Of a stretch of DNA of 64,000 nucleotides, positions 28,491 through 43,300 are shown one piece after another. Under the pieces are notes generated by a model that saw nothing but the letters and a program-made list of their open reading frames with translations, made no database searches and was not told where the DNA came from. Location of the stretch: NCBI RefSeq assembly GCF_964340395.1, contig NC_135553.1:12700501-12764500 (forward strand). The letters run 5' to 3'. Positions within the stretch are counted from its first letter, which is position 1, and every line of letters begins with the position of its first letter. This DNA comes from Glandiceps talaboti. Taxonomy: Eukaryota > Hemichordata > Enteropneusta > Spengelidae. Position numbers and translations under genes: made by a program.

Positions 28491-28720
28491 TCACGACGTT
28501 GTCAATGCCGGTAGTTTTCTTGTCTTCTTCATTTTACTGTCTTTCAACGAAATAGCTAGGGTCCAATCTTTGCCGTCACACTGCTCCGACACGTCGATAT
28601 CACCGTAGTGTCTAAGGACGTAGCCGACCAGTCGCTCAATGCTGCCGATGAACGCATCCTCCGAGAAGTCACTGCTTGATACGTTTGCCTCTTTGAGTGC
28701 ATCTGGAGCCTGAATTCTCA
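28491..28720 (-). CDS. Polycystin-like exon 26 (C-terminus)
   Basis: The acceptor ATCAAACAG is followed by TG, completing a Val codon. It encodes VRIQAPDALKEANVSSS... to RKLPALTTS stop. This cytoplasmic tail has mixed charge and no obvious coiled coil, unlike the tail of human PKD1. Confidence 0.75.
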
Positions 28721-31700
28721 CTGTTTGATATAAGGAGTGAAAAACCGTAAAATCAATCCAGAAGATCAAAGTAGTTCAGGGTATAAGGAATATATAGCAC
28801 CGTGTTTCTAACAGTAACAATTCTAACATGTACACCAAACTACTAGTACATAAAATTTAATTCAAATTATTTGGTAATAAACGTAAATCTTCAATATTTC
28901 TAGATCTGGAGAAATACATTTTTGATTCACAGACCTATGTGTGTTGTCTCTAGAATTATTGACCCATAGACCGATAACAACCCCAGAAGTTGACAGTTAA
29001 TCTGGTGTCCGTTTTGATAGAAATTTGTGAGTGAATAAAAAGGGAATCGTTTAGACAGTGATTTTGGATCGGAAAAGGGTATTCAGAAATTACAATAGGA
29101 ACTGGTGTTCTAAAGAGTTATATGCAATTATAGTCCACGGTAATCTAATAAAGCTCGTGGATTATTTATACCACATATCACGCCATTGGGTTGGCTTGGG
29201 AATTCTATTCTCCGTTTTGGTTTGTGTGTATCGGGTGAGTAGGGACGAGACGATCTGACGTACTGATCGTGTACAATAACAGTGACAATGGGCAAAAAAG
29301 GACAAGTGAATTACGACCACTGATCTTACTAAAATCACCACATTTTATCGCCTGGTTCGACCAAAATTTTACTGGCACCGCTACATTTTCTTTCATTTAG
29401 TTTCATTATTTAATTGCATTTGCTATAGTCAGGTGATTAAAATTCAACAATTACCATTAATTTTTGATAGACTAAACGATAAAATTCAGCAATGTAAGCA
29501 AGATTTTTGTCACATCAGACAATGGTCTATTTCAGGCCAACTTGCTTCTATTGTAGTTACCTTTCGGTACTTGCTGGTTTGTAACATTTGGACCATTGTT
29601 TCGTGTAAACCCAATAGAACGGACAAATCTCTTCCAGATAAAGTCAACGATCTCATGCTCATTCGACTGTCTGTTGATGTCATTCTTAACGGCATGGATG
29701 CTTTGGTTTAGGATGGTCAGGAACATATTCATCAAAATCCAATACAGGCAGAGGATAAAGAAGAAAAAGAAAATCTTGCTGAATACTCGATTTATGTCGT
29801 TGAGGGCGTTGTAATCAAACCTCCCAAGCATCATAGAAATCTGTGTTGCCATGGTCACGCTCATCGACGCGTAGTCCATGAGTGCCCTGCCGAAAACCAA
29901 GTAGAACACTTGACAGTATGCCAGGAATACGATTATCCAAATGACGCTGAAATACACGAGGTCCTTGAAGCAGTTCTTTAGAGTCATGCCAAGCATTGAT
30001 ATCCTCTTGTTGAACCGGAGCAGCTTCAGGAATTTGAGTACGGCGATGAAGAGTGAGATGGCCAGAATCCAGGTGAAGATCATGTCCCAGTACGCTAGGT
30101 GTTGGAAGTTTACAAACTTGGCTGATAATGAAAACAGACAACATTATGCTCGTTTAGCCTATGCAGGCAATATTTGATATAATTGATAACTTCAACTTCT
30201 GGACTGCTGTCAATTATGTTTGAAATGAAATATTGATTTCAGAAACAATTTTTTTAGAGAAATTTGCAAATATACATTGGAATACAATCAAATCTTAATC
30301 CCAAACACCATACTTTTTTTCAACCGAAGAAAATACAGGGGCCTGCCACGTCGACTCGATGACGAAAAGTTATCAAATCCTTGGGCAAGGAGTGTTTTGA
30401 AGAAAAATGTTGCGTAATAATGAAATTTTATCAGCACAAGGATAACGTATGAAAGACCAGGAAGACTTTAAATGGTTTGACTACGAGCAAGGCAGAACCA
30501 ATGACGTAGACATGTGTTGTCGTGACGTAGAACAACTAGGGTACGAATCCCATTTTTTTGTTAAACATTCGTGAAATCGCTTTACATATTTACATAGTGT
30601 TGCTGAAATAATATATTTACATTATCTAATTTCACAAGTAAAATCTGAATATTAAACATATTTGAAGGCATTATTAAAGCAAAACAACACCAATAGTAGA
30701 TATTATGATGATAAAAGGCTGGTGGAGGGGTTTTTAATGGTGGCAGAGTGGGTTATTATGGTGATGGAGGGGATTGTGATGGTAGTTGTGGTGGTAGAGA
30801 GGATCATGATGGTGGTTGTGGTGACGTTGGAGAGGGATGATATTGGCAAAGGGAGAGACGACAGTGGTTAATGGAGGAATTTGTGATGGTAGTTTTGATG
30901 GTGTTAATGGTGACGGGAGAGGGCTGGCGCAGGTGGTTTGTGATTGCCATTTTGGTGGTGGTAAGGGTGATGTGAGAGGGAAGAGTAAGCTAGCTAGCCG
31001 TAGATCTAATGTGGCATGAACGATGAGAGTACACACGTTTTGTAGGTAGATACACCAGGTTGAAACGCTTCCAGTGTTGACTGCATAGTCGCTGTTAATT
31101 AACGCCAGTTTTGATTCATCCAACCCTTCTCATACCACCACCTCATGAAAAACATAAAAAACCGACCCTTTTCGCGCGGACCCTCCCCGTATTACCGTCT
31201 ATGGGACCGTCTCCTAACCTCAAAAGTTAACTAGTCTCGAACAAGACATCGCACATTTATACTTGTATTATACTTACAATGGTCTTTATGGACCTCTTTC
31301 AATGCCAAAGTCGTGAAGATCTGTCTGAGGGCGTACATGGCAATCGTTGTTACACTAAAACAAACCAACACTGCCTCAACACAATTCCAGAAACTCTTGA
31401 AATATTTCTTCCTCTCTTTGCGTAATTTCAATATTTCGTTAATCAGGAAGAATGCTACAAAACCTACATAAACGAGCTGTCCCAACACAACAAAGATTGC
31501 TGCGGTTCCCACGTAGTTGTACAGACGGAATGTCGATATGGTCGGCGAAAGCAATCCACCACCGACTGTTGGAAGTTCAATCAGAAAGGTCACCAAACTG
31601 AACAAGTTGATGTTGGCGTTATACACAGTAAATTCGATAAAGATGGCACGTGTGTATCGGTCGTACCAGGAATTGTTTCTCAAGTATGTTGCAATTTCAA

Positions 31701-34700
31701 ACGACCTTTCTCTGGTCGTTTCTAAAGTAGCAATATAGCCCCCTCCACCGTACAAATTATACTCGCCCCAGACTGGTAGACCATTCAACTCCATGGCATC
31801 GTGGTATAGCCATGGTGAGGTATCATTGACATTGTCATCGAACGAGGTTGTGTTCGAATCCAAAGGCGTCCACGCAACACCGAAGTTGTCTGTTTGTTCG
31901 GTATCGTAAATTTCATATTCTACACTGCATTCGTTGATGACTGTGTCCATTGGGCTCAGAATATCACATGTATCTGAAATATAATATGATAATTGTGATA
32001 TATTTTATGGTAGTGATTGACATTTTATCGTTGTAATGCTGCAGTACTTGAAAATTTAACCATATAAATAAATTCTAATATAAATGCATGATGAAAAATA
32101 TCCATCAATGGTTTGGAATAATATGGTGCAGCATTTTGCTGTATAACCACTCAACCAACCAGCCGTGAATGCCCTACTCTCTTATCAGATTTAATTTTTG
32201 CTGGCTCCCCCTCCTATTTCTTGGTCTCCGTTACTTTTATCTTTAAATGTCGTACCAGGTTTCACACGCAACTGGCGAATTCTGGCAGGTCCAACCCTGT
32301 AGGATTCTCTGTTTTTGATGAATCGTTTGTGTCTCCAATGCATTTCCTCTCCAGTATAGTACATTTTCGCATACAGGCCCGGAATGAGTGAAGCTTCTAT
32401 CCAATCCCACAATACTGCTGGATTTGTCTGTTATTAGAATAAAAAGGTATTAGCTGCAATATCTATTTAAACAATCAGCCAAATTCACCCCTCTTTGTGA
32501 CTTTTTGTAACCTTAAAAAGCGTTCAAGATAATACATATATAAAAAAATGGAATGAGATTTTCAAACATAAACAGAATGCATAAGACACGATTGCAAGTT
32601 CAAAGATAGGAGGATGTGACGTCATCAATTCCCAGAATGACCACTAGAGGGCAGGTCAAAATGGGCAATATGGCGATATATATGAACTTGAAAAACATTT
32701 TAGTTGAAAGTTATACAGACAGTTCAATGTAAAAAGTGATTTAAATCAATAAATCAAACATCTCATGAATCTCAACTTGTTCCTTGGATAAACATCTTTA
32801 ATATGAAGTTGATCCCCTCCCTGACTCCCACCAAAAATAAAGGAATGAAAAGAAAATCTAAAAATACTAGAGATGGATATTGTACATCTAATGCAGACTC
32901 TGAGTGTACACACTATGGATGTTTACCAGTCCTATCTACTTCTTAGCAAGCAAAAGATATACAACATTTACCAATTGATTACAAAGAAGATTTGTTTAAA
33001 ACAGGTATGACAAAAAAGATGAATATATCATCTTTAGAGTGTGTAGAAAAATAAACTATTTCTATTTTGTCTGTCTAAATTTGGTTGTTTAGTCATCTTT
33101 GAGTTCTTACCCGGGATAGTCCATCGAAGTTTATTTTAGCCTGGAAGAATAAACATCATGTAATGTTATTGCAACATGTTGGCAACAAACCATAGAAGGG
33201 GAGAGCATCTCTCCAAAGTCTATGAACAAACTTAGTATTTTGCTCAATTCAGTTATTAATAAAAAAAATCTGAAGAAAACACTTGTCACAAACCACATTA
33301 TCAGGTGAGAATGCATCATTAATTAACTGTACAAACATAATCAGTTTGAACTCATGGTAGTTGTAACCTTAAGCGTACAGCACGCACAGACATGTACAGA
33401 AGAGATTCAAACTACCAACACGTATTTGCATTTGGTGTCAGTTGTAAACCTTTAACATTCGTGAATGATTCCCACACTTATCATCAAAGCTAACTGACTC
33501 GAAATTATTTGAATTATGATGTAATCTGGGAGTACTGACCATTTTGTGTTCAGTTTCAAAAAATATCTGGTGAATGGAGTTGGTCATGACGTAGGAATTT
33601 GGATCCCTATTGGTGTAGCAAAGGCTCAGTAGAACGACAACAAAGATACCAAAGATGGCGATTTCTCGTATGATGCTTTGCATCTTTAGTTCACTCAGAC
33701 GTTCTTTTCTTAAAGCCTCCAACTTGTCACCTTTGGGAGGTAGCAGAGATGTCTTCTTAAAAGCCTCTGAAAAATAAAAGTCAGTGAAAAATTTAAAGGG
33801 CAAGTCCAAAGTCAAGCAAATCAGAACAAATAAAGAAAAGATCAAGGATTGCTGAAATATATATGTCAAACAAGATGCCAAACTTTGCGTACAAATAACA
33901 GCCGCTTCATTCTCAGTTTGTTTCTCCAAAACCTGCACTATACAATACACATTAGGCAAGAGTCTTACATTCATGTTTACACATTTGTAAACAAAATGTG
34001 ATTTGCATCGGCTTTTAAAGCAAAGTGTGTCTATGAAATAAACTGTTTAAACTGTTGTTATTACTTTGTTCTCGGTTAAAACCAAGAAAAGGACAGGAGG
34101 GAATGGCAATTGTTTCTATGGTAACATAAAGACTCACCGGCTTGACTAGATGGACTGTGAATGTACTCTTCATCCGGCTTCAGTTTATTGGCTTTGACCT
34201 TTGTGGTATTTGTGTCTTCGTCGTCGTCATCAGTTACTTTCTTCATGAAGCATGAAAAGAAGACGGCGATGACGATAACCTGAAATCATGACAACGATAT
34301 AACACGTGCTTCAATATTCAGTCGCAATTGATATATTAATAATGGGTTTAAGAGTTTATGCAAACGGAGGGACGATTTAGGAAAGAAACCAAAAACATTG
34401 TGTCAATCACAATTCGAATATCAATTCAGTAAAAAGTCATCAGAAGGGTTGGGAATACCTTTCAATTTTCGTTTGATATTTTTATCCAATAGAATTAAAC
34501 TAAGGTGGTTTTGAATTTTGGAGATCTATTTGCCTTCAAAAATCTCGGTTGGCCCATTTCAGCGAAAATGTTGGGGGGGGGGGATTCAATCCAAGTGTCT
34601 TACATTGATGATATCTTAATGGAGCCAAGGCTTTATTCTTTCGTTCTGGAGAAACGTTTTCTATATAATGCCAGTCGTCTGTTTTTCACACCGAAATTTA

Positions 34701-37700
34701 ATCATAATCTGAACTACATGGGTTGTCTTCGAAGTGAGTGAATAGCAACTAACCTGTACAGGCTGTGTAACCAACACAGACAGTGAAAACGATAGGATGA
34801 TAGATACCAACCACTGCTCCGACTTCTGAGAGCCCCACTCCATGCTGTACAGGATAACGAAGAACGACGAAGCTAAGATTGTCAAGATACACAAGGCCCA
34901 GCCAAAGTACAGACACCAATGTGGTAAAGTGAACTTCTTCTTTTTCTTCTTTGAGGTTTGTTTTTCCTCTGTGTCGTTGAATAAGACATCGAATGTCGCT
35001 GACACTGGTCTTGTCTTTCTTCGCTTCAGCCATTTTGTCAAAGACGTGGTTCCTGGTCGACTTCTCCTGAAGATCTCTACGATGATGAAGTTAACCGGAA
35101 ATACAACCACGTTCGTCATGATGCTGACGTATAACTCGAATGATGTCACGATGAACGGACCAATGGCAACCGAGAAGACCTTATTGGCACGTTCTTCAGC
35201 CCTGTACCACATGGAGCTTGCGATCATGGAACAGTACAGGAGGGACAGGCAACATGATAACCGCTGAACTCTAGTGAAAGAGCTCTTGTTAGGGCGTGAT
35301 ATGACGGAGAACCAGAGATGTTTCTCGGAGAGGTTCTTTCGTGCTGAATGATAAAACAGTTGGTTGAAATTTACCAGGTCTTCTCGACCGGCAACTGGTA
35401 GCAGACGATCAATGAGTCCATCCTCGTACTCAACAGCTAGCCATTTGTCACACAAGAAAAAGTACCTGGGAGAGAGAGTATTCATATTAAGATCACTATT
35501 AAGATATCTAATTTCTATTCGAAAATCTAAGAAATTTAGCAACAATCTAGGTAGATTTTTAAAAGCACACAATGTTCATAATGATTCAGTGATATACAGG
35601 TAAATATATATAACATCTAAATGAATACCCCAAAATGGAAATAACGCAACACATAAATCAAACACAGGTAATTGTAAGCTTACTTTTGTCCTGTCTGCAG
35701 GTCAGATATCATAATTCTGGACAGATACCAACTGCCATGTTCACCTTTGCCGGAATCATCGTGCCAAATCCGTATGTAGGACAATGGTCCTAAGCAGCTC
35801 GGAACAGCCATAACGAAATGATCGATACAGCCTCGTTTGAAAAGCTGTCAAAGAAAGATTTACTTGTCATTTGCTCGAACATATGTCGATTTCTCGAAAA
35901 TCAATCAGTTTTTTATGAAGACCCCTTAATTATTTCCTTAAATATATATCGTCTGTCTGTAATGGTATAAAACAATTATATCCTATTAAACTCCAAGGTA
36001 ATCTACGATACGATATGAAAGATCAAATCTGTTGACAAAATATAAAAGTAAAGCAACTTGCACATACAATTGGCTGTTACGTATCAGAAAAAACACTGCA
36101 CAGACGGAAAGACGTTCGAACTGATCAATATGGACATCCATCTTGCACCATCCATGTGTGTCTAATTTGACAGACACACTTCCGAAGTTTAAATACTACC
36201 GTGTACATATACATTTAATTACGCACTCTTACATTTCTTTTGTTATCATCAAGTCTTCTAATTCCCGTGTCTTCCTCGTCACCTGACAGCATGAAGCTGA
36301 CCTTTGACTTAGTACCAGCACCACGGCGCATGCCCGTGTACACTGCTATCTCGTAGAAATATTTATCATAGGGGTTGTTGTCGGCCAGTGGCGTTACTCC
36401 CCACTGTAATTAAAAAGGCATGAGTGTTTCATATGATACATTACGGATTCTACTATTATAAACTGACCACATTCCATTCATTGCCAATAATAGGGAGATT
36501 GGTAGCATCGAAGTTTCAAAAAGATACTGCTTCTGTTACACCAGGAACTTCATCATAGCCGTACAGAAACCGCACATCTACTTGGTGATTTTATACCAAC
36601 CTCCTAACACAAATTACGAACATTCGTATATGAAGTCATTCTGCTATTTGAAGTTTCGACCCTGAGCTTTTTATTTGTTTCTTGACTCATCGGGTTAATT
36701 TACCTTCATCACATCAAGTTTGTCTTTTCTTCGTGCCCAGATAAGTAACAGCAAATACAGTCCAAGTAAAGCTATGACGGTGGAGAATACAGCAGCATTA
36801 TTGACCACGTCAAACTTCTTGAACACAGTGGAGAAATCGATTGAGTTGGGTGGAATGAAGAAATCGGATGCGAATGAAGTGAGATGGTTACACAGGCATT
36901 GTGTGGACTGCATTGTCGTCAGGTTACCAACCTGTGAGTGAGGAGAGAAAAAAGTGCAAAGTGATCACATCATGAGGGAACTATCATGACGAAACCCCCT
37001 TTGTTCTCGGAAAGAACACCCAGACACTACAAAATAAAGTTAGGGAAATATGTAAATGCTTTTAAGAAAAGACTGTGTTAAAGTGTGTCACCCCCTGTCC
37101 CCTTATAAATCTTACATTTACCCAAAGCGAAGTCGTTCCAGCACTGGATTGACCATACTAAAGTCATTTGTGTCAAATCACAATTTCATCAGCTAGGTTT
37201 CAAAATGTATGTACCTGGTATGACTCCACGCGACACGTGGGAATCATCGGTATTCAAGATCTTGTAGAAACCCCACCCTGCCCATCTCTTGAGAACTACC
37301 CTCATTGTTTTGATTAACCGTTATGAAAGTACAAGATAACTGTACTCACCCTACATCCATCCGTCGTCCATTTTTCGGTCGTTTCATGCCAATATAGACA
37401 ACTACTTGTGTATATACTTAACGTACAAGTGACGGGACCCGAAAAAGTGGACTTGGATCGTTCTTGCAAACCATCTAAAAAAGATATTAACCCAAAGTTT
37501 ACTCATAAATAAAGATGTTTAAATGAAAGTGATTAACAGCATTGTGGGAGAACTGTGACACACCAACATATACACAATTCAACATCAAAGAAATACTAAT
37601 TATAATTATTCCTCAATGATCAATGAGAGAAATTTCGGGATAAAAAGTATTTTCAAACGTGGTATTTTCAAACCTGAGAAGCATATGTCTGTCTTGTCTG

Positions 37701-37712
37701 TCTGTCTGTCTA

Positions 37713-37746
<34 letters not shown>

Positions 37747-39271
37747 CGCCTGCTGCCTGTCTGTGTTGATGATACATCGCTCGTTGTAACTTAAGATGAA
37801 AATATTATATTGTGTACTTTTATATTTCGTATAGCTTACCTGTTATGGCAAGTGCAATGTAATAAGTTCCGAAGGCATTTAGTTGTGTAGAAGGAATAAA
37901 ACAAGTGTATCTCAGCTCTTCTGTCAGGTCTTCCCACAAATTCTCATCATTACTTATATGACGTGGTAGATCACACGTGAAGTCGTAGTCCAAACTATTC
38001 GGAACTTCTCCATATTTCATGAAAAGTGTTAAGTGAAATGGAAATGATTGATTCACAGCAATATTGAGACTAGTCTCTTTTCTCGAGACTCGGAATATGT
38101 GGTAGTAGGTATCGTCGATTGATTCAAACACCGCATCAAATGTTTCCACTCTACTTTGATCATTATCAAGAAAGATACTGATATCTCCTGGTATACCAGA
38201 GATGTTCATGGCATCACCACCCGAACCTAGCAGTTTCATACCAATCACACCGGACTTCACTCGGCTTCTTGTTGCATCCCAGCTGTAAGGATTGCCAGCA
38301 AACGACGTGGTCTACGGTGTCAAATTTATAAAAAAAAAGAGAGAAAAGTATGTGGGTGATAGTATTACAGTTAAGTACACAACTTTTTTTGTTATACGAC
38401 AGTTTCCACATTACCACTACAGCCGATGAATAGTTTGACGCCCAATTCATTGCTCAAAAGAATCACAACATATTTAGTCATACTATACGGTAATTTCATC
38501 GAATTGTACTGGTTACAAGAAAACGAATACCCCTGTTGAAGAAGATGCATATTTTACACAAGTGTTGCATTATGTTTTGAAAGTGTTATTTCACTGTAAT
38601 TCCTTTAGAGAACCTTCAATAATTACAAGGGGACCCCCAAGAAAATTTGGGGTGGGTCGCTCTTTACAAATCGATCCTCGGGGGGGGGGGGGGGAGGGTC
38701 ATATTTTAGAAAATGAAAATCAAGGGAGGGACACATTTTAGTTTTACTAGTTTTTTACCTACAAATATGGCCGCCAGTCAAATTTGCATAAACAAAAAGA
38801 AAAACATTGACGCTCATAAGTCCCACATGATATGTCACCTTTGTATTAGGTTTGAAAGAAATAGGATATTGCATGTCTGAGGAGTGGTGTATTTCGGACG
38901 GATCACCGGACGCACAGGCGGACTGTAATAACAACCGCCGTGGGGGGGGGGGGGGGCTATTTATTCTAAATAAACAAAAGTCGTCTGGAAATATACACCA
39001 TTAATACACGCACCTCAACGTCAACGAATGTATTGATATCATCCTTCCCGCTGAAGAGAACATCCGATGACGGTAACTGAAAACTGCCAACACTAGCCAC
39101 AAACTCCTTGTTAGCAAAACTTTCAGCTTCATCTCTGTGTAGTTCAACAGTTAGAAACTCGGACGGCAATGTGATTGAAGGTTCTCCCACAACTTGAGAA
39201 GACCTGACTGTTAAGCTAACCATGTCGATTATAGGGATGCCAAGGGTACTGATCGTGCGAGCCTGTAAAAA

Positions 39272-39346
<75 letters not shown>

Positions 39347-40235
39347 TAAAATTTGAGTCTACTGTAACAGAACCCCATGACGTAGTGTAAACGCTTCTAG
39401 TATGCTCGTGTATCGGTCCAAGTAATCGCTGGTACATAATATAATAATGACGCTTATACTGTTGTTGTCCTGGTGACATATTACAACTTCACTTCCTCTT
39501 TATGGAAATCCCCTGATATCGTTCGAACAAGCCAAGTGATAGATAAACTCAAATGCTAAAACTATGACATATATTTTGAAATGTTATCCTATTGCCAATA
39601 ATGAAGAGCTGTTGTCTTACCGCCTTTTCCGCATACTGAACTTCTAGCTGTTTCTGGCGTGCTTGTTCCGCTTCATACTCCTCTATCTCCTCGGGTGAAA
39701 GGTCATCACCATAGTACTCAGGGAATTCTGGAGGTTCCGTTGGTATAGGTTCAACCTCTTCTTCGTCCGTAACAATCGAACTCTTAATGATGTTACCAAT
39801 GCCTTGTACTAGGGCTAAAATGACCACCGACAATACATTACAGATTGAAGATAGGATAACGCTACATGATTTTTGTACCCGTGCGCCCCCACCATTGCGA
39901 TTTTTTTTACATGATTTGTATAAATATATACAAACAGCACTCGTGCACACACAGCCTCCCCCCACACGCAATGTGACGCAAGTTATCACTCCAATGAAAA
40001 TCAATACGAATTCCAATCGATATTTGCCTTGTCTGATTTGACTCAGTTTAGCGATGTTTGCAAGTGCTTCGAGGCAATATATGTGACTACCCTCTACTCA
40101 TCATGCGCTATTGAAATCGATAACCCTCCTTATGCATTTGATTGTAAGGACACCACAAACTCATCTGGGAATCTATAACGTATACAAAATGAATACAGCC
40201 AATATAAATATACTGGAATGAAATATATCGAATTC

Positions 40236-40278
<43 letters not shown>

Positions 40279-40300
40279 AAGCGACGACGACGACGACGCC

Positions 40301-40338
<38 letters not shown>

Positions 40339-43300
40339 ACGCAACTATAGGCATGTTGTCTAAAAATTGTTTGCCTGTTTGTTCGCTAAATTTTGAACAA
40401 GTTGTAGTTTCAATTATAGAAACATGATATTGCCATCCCAGTCAATACCAAGTCCAGGTCATAACATATAATTTTCTTTGTGCGTTCGTACTATTTGTTC
40501 CACGGAAACTGAGAAGACTTACATGTTGCTGTATCAAGCATTTCTTCACGGGTTTGATCTTCGATATTCCTTAGTTGTCCAGCCATGAATACCATTGCCA
40601 TCGCTGCTTGCAACTGAAATATGAGGAAAATAACAACTTGTGATTATTGTCCAACACGATCTGATATCTAGCAGTGTCACACGGCTTCCTGATTAACAGA
40701 ATCGTTGGCGAGAATGACACAATGTAATCAAAACCAACGCAGGGACACTATACTATGGCCGTCGATTGTGTAAGAAGGTTATTATATGTCTTTGGACAGT
40801 CATTGTAAGTATGGGCAAAGGTTTGTTTTTATTTAAGGTTTTGGGGACATTGTAACACTGTGTTAGAAACAAGTATGGTAAATGAGCTAGAGTTTTTATT
40901 TAACCCGAGTTGCAGCCCAACTTCATTCTGGTTGCTATCCAAGTAATTGTCCAATATTGCTATGCTTGATTCATTACTTCATCACATCTGGTAGGGACAC
41001 AAAAAACATCAATGTTTTATTCATCTATGCCATGGATAAGACAACAGCTGATTAATGGTCTTTCAACAAATTATCTTTGTTAGTTGAATCTGACAACCGA
41101 GTACGTCACAGTTGTTTCCATAGGTCTGTATCAGACTCACCCAGTCTCAGATAGTTTGTGGTTTTCAGTGCATATACCGTGGTGTCATAGACCGGTGACC
41201 ATTTCTCTTGGAGAAACCTAGTCCTGTAATGGAGAAACCCCATATATAACAGGATGCACATGACACGGATGTTATTGTAACTATAAGTAATACTTACTAG
41301 GGCGTTATCCGTGGTACCTCCTGGCCCTGTCAGATCTGATAATGCTGCCGACGACATCAGCAATGCATCGATGGTGTTAGCCCACAGGCAAACTTTAGAC
41401 AATGACAAGAGCAAATGACTTCGAAGCTGGAAGGGATGATGAAAAAAGCACATATGAATAAATTGTAATAGGAAGGATCGGAGTAGTTTGGAATATGAGA
41501 ACTTTCAAACATATTGTACATTATGAATAAGTTAAGCATAATCGAACAACACAAACCTGTTTTCTGCTACAACTGGAGTTGGAAAAGATAGTTGTTGTTT
41601 TTTATTTACAACCCATTCATATTTAGTGTTCACTGACTCTCTTAGATACAACCACACAGAAACCAAAAGAACATGTACTACATGCTACACATATAAAACT
41701 AGCGATATTGAAAGACTATATTTTCGTGCAACATTTTGTCTAAATGTAAAGAACTAACCTGCCACAATTAATGCAGACATCAAATGAAGGCACCAAAGCA
41801 TTGGGCCCCGCATGTATTCATCCGGGTGTAGTATATTTAAATAGTTTATTCCATTCAGACAAACCATAGCAAAAACAATGACGATCTTGCTGTCTTAAAG
41901 AGCGCAGATCGTGCTTATTGGTTTTTAAGTGTTTGTATAAAACAGAGACAGTCAACACTAACATAAAACCGGTTGTAAATAATGCGTCTTTGTAAGTATA
42001 ATTTATACACAATTTGAAGACATTTTGCCATCAAATCGTTCCAATGGTTAATCCTACATGTACTTCGAAATGATCATTTAAGAGAGAGGTGATCATTTTG
42101 GATTTTAAATAGTGGGTTTGCATACAATCCTTCAAGGCTTCATACCACTAGTTCGTACGTATTGCCTGCTCATATATATGCGAACATGTGAAAAAAGAAA
42201 CAATGGAGAACATACGGGAAATTACAAAAGAGGCGAAGAATAGAAGTAAAAAGTCCAAATTGTAATCTCGGATCTTAGAATACAATGTATATAACAGTAT
42301 ATGAAGTATATGCAAATATATACTATATTGATATAATATATAGATAAGGAAATATAGAACGAAGCTTAGTCTATAGCAGTATAGTTAACAAGCATTTAGA
42401 AATGCCACCAGTATATATCATACTTTGAGTATAGGCACAATGCAGGCAGTGTGTAGGGTCACATATGTATAATGAGACTTGTTTTGCCCAGGCCAAGCAA
42501 CCAAGGACTATTATCTTTTCTAATACAACATTTTCGCAACCAATTGCAAAAAAAAGCGATCCAGAAAGAGTAATTTAAATGTAAATCTGTTATATTTGAT
42601 TACCTTGCAATCCCAATGACAACGGCTTTGCACTATATAGTGTTGCTGTTTAAAAGCATTATCAAAACAGGAAAAATTATCATTTTTGGGGGCAGTTTGT
42701 TAGTCATTTAATTAACAGCACTTTATCTGTTAGTAAATTGAAAATGTGAAAAAAGGAGTTATTTTGAATGAAAAAGGTTGCTAAATTAGAATCGCGAAAA
42801 GCAGAAATTGGTTTTGTTTTGCGCGAAAAAATTGGAATGATATGAGAGCTTAATATGCATAAATGTAAATATATGTAGATTACGTGTGGAATGTGCTGAC
42901 ATCACTTTTTGCTTAAAGCATTTGAAAAAAAATGTGCACATGCGCGGATGCTTTGCATATTCTTAGTGAACACTGTTTAATGCGATTTTTGACTGAAGAT
43001 GTCACCGTTACCTCTCCCTTTGCGTCCTCATTGCTTTCAGATTCGTCACCAGTTTCGGTACTATTTTCATTCTAGTTCAGATCACCAGATATGAGCGTAA
43101 ACATACAATGATGATGATGATGGTGGTGATGTGGTAGTGACGGCGGCGGAAGTATGTGTTAAGCATTTGAGTAATGAAATGGACAGACAAACCAGATGAT
43201 GACATGGATTATATATAGTGAACACCTTTGTATAATGCAATTGAAACCCAATGGGGGCAAATACGAAATTCAAGAAAAAAATAGAGGTTTTTAGAAGGGT

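Noticed and set aside
30530-30560. GGGTACGAATCCC as a tRNA T-arm
   Set aside because: No matching anticodon arm or acceptor stem in the surrounding sequence.
32191-32260. Extension of exon 23 to the in-frame stop
   Set aside because: Reading on after RVKP gives no family similarity, whereas splicing at CCTG|GTACGA joins to DTCDIL in phase.
38640-38955. Poly-G runs as functional G-quadruplexes
   Set aside because: They are mainly single homopolymer runs in an intron, which may be sequencing-length artefacts.
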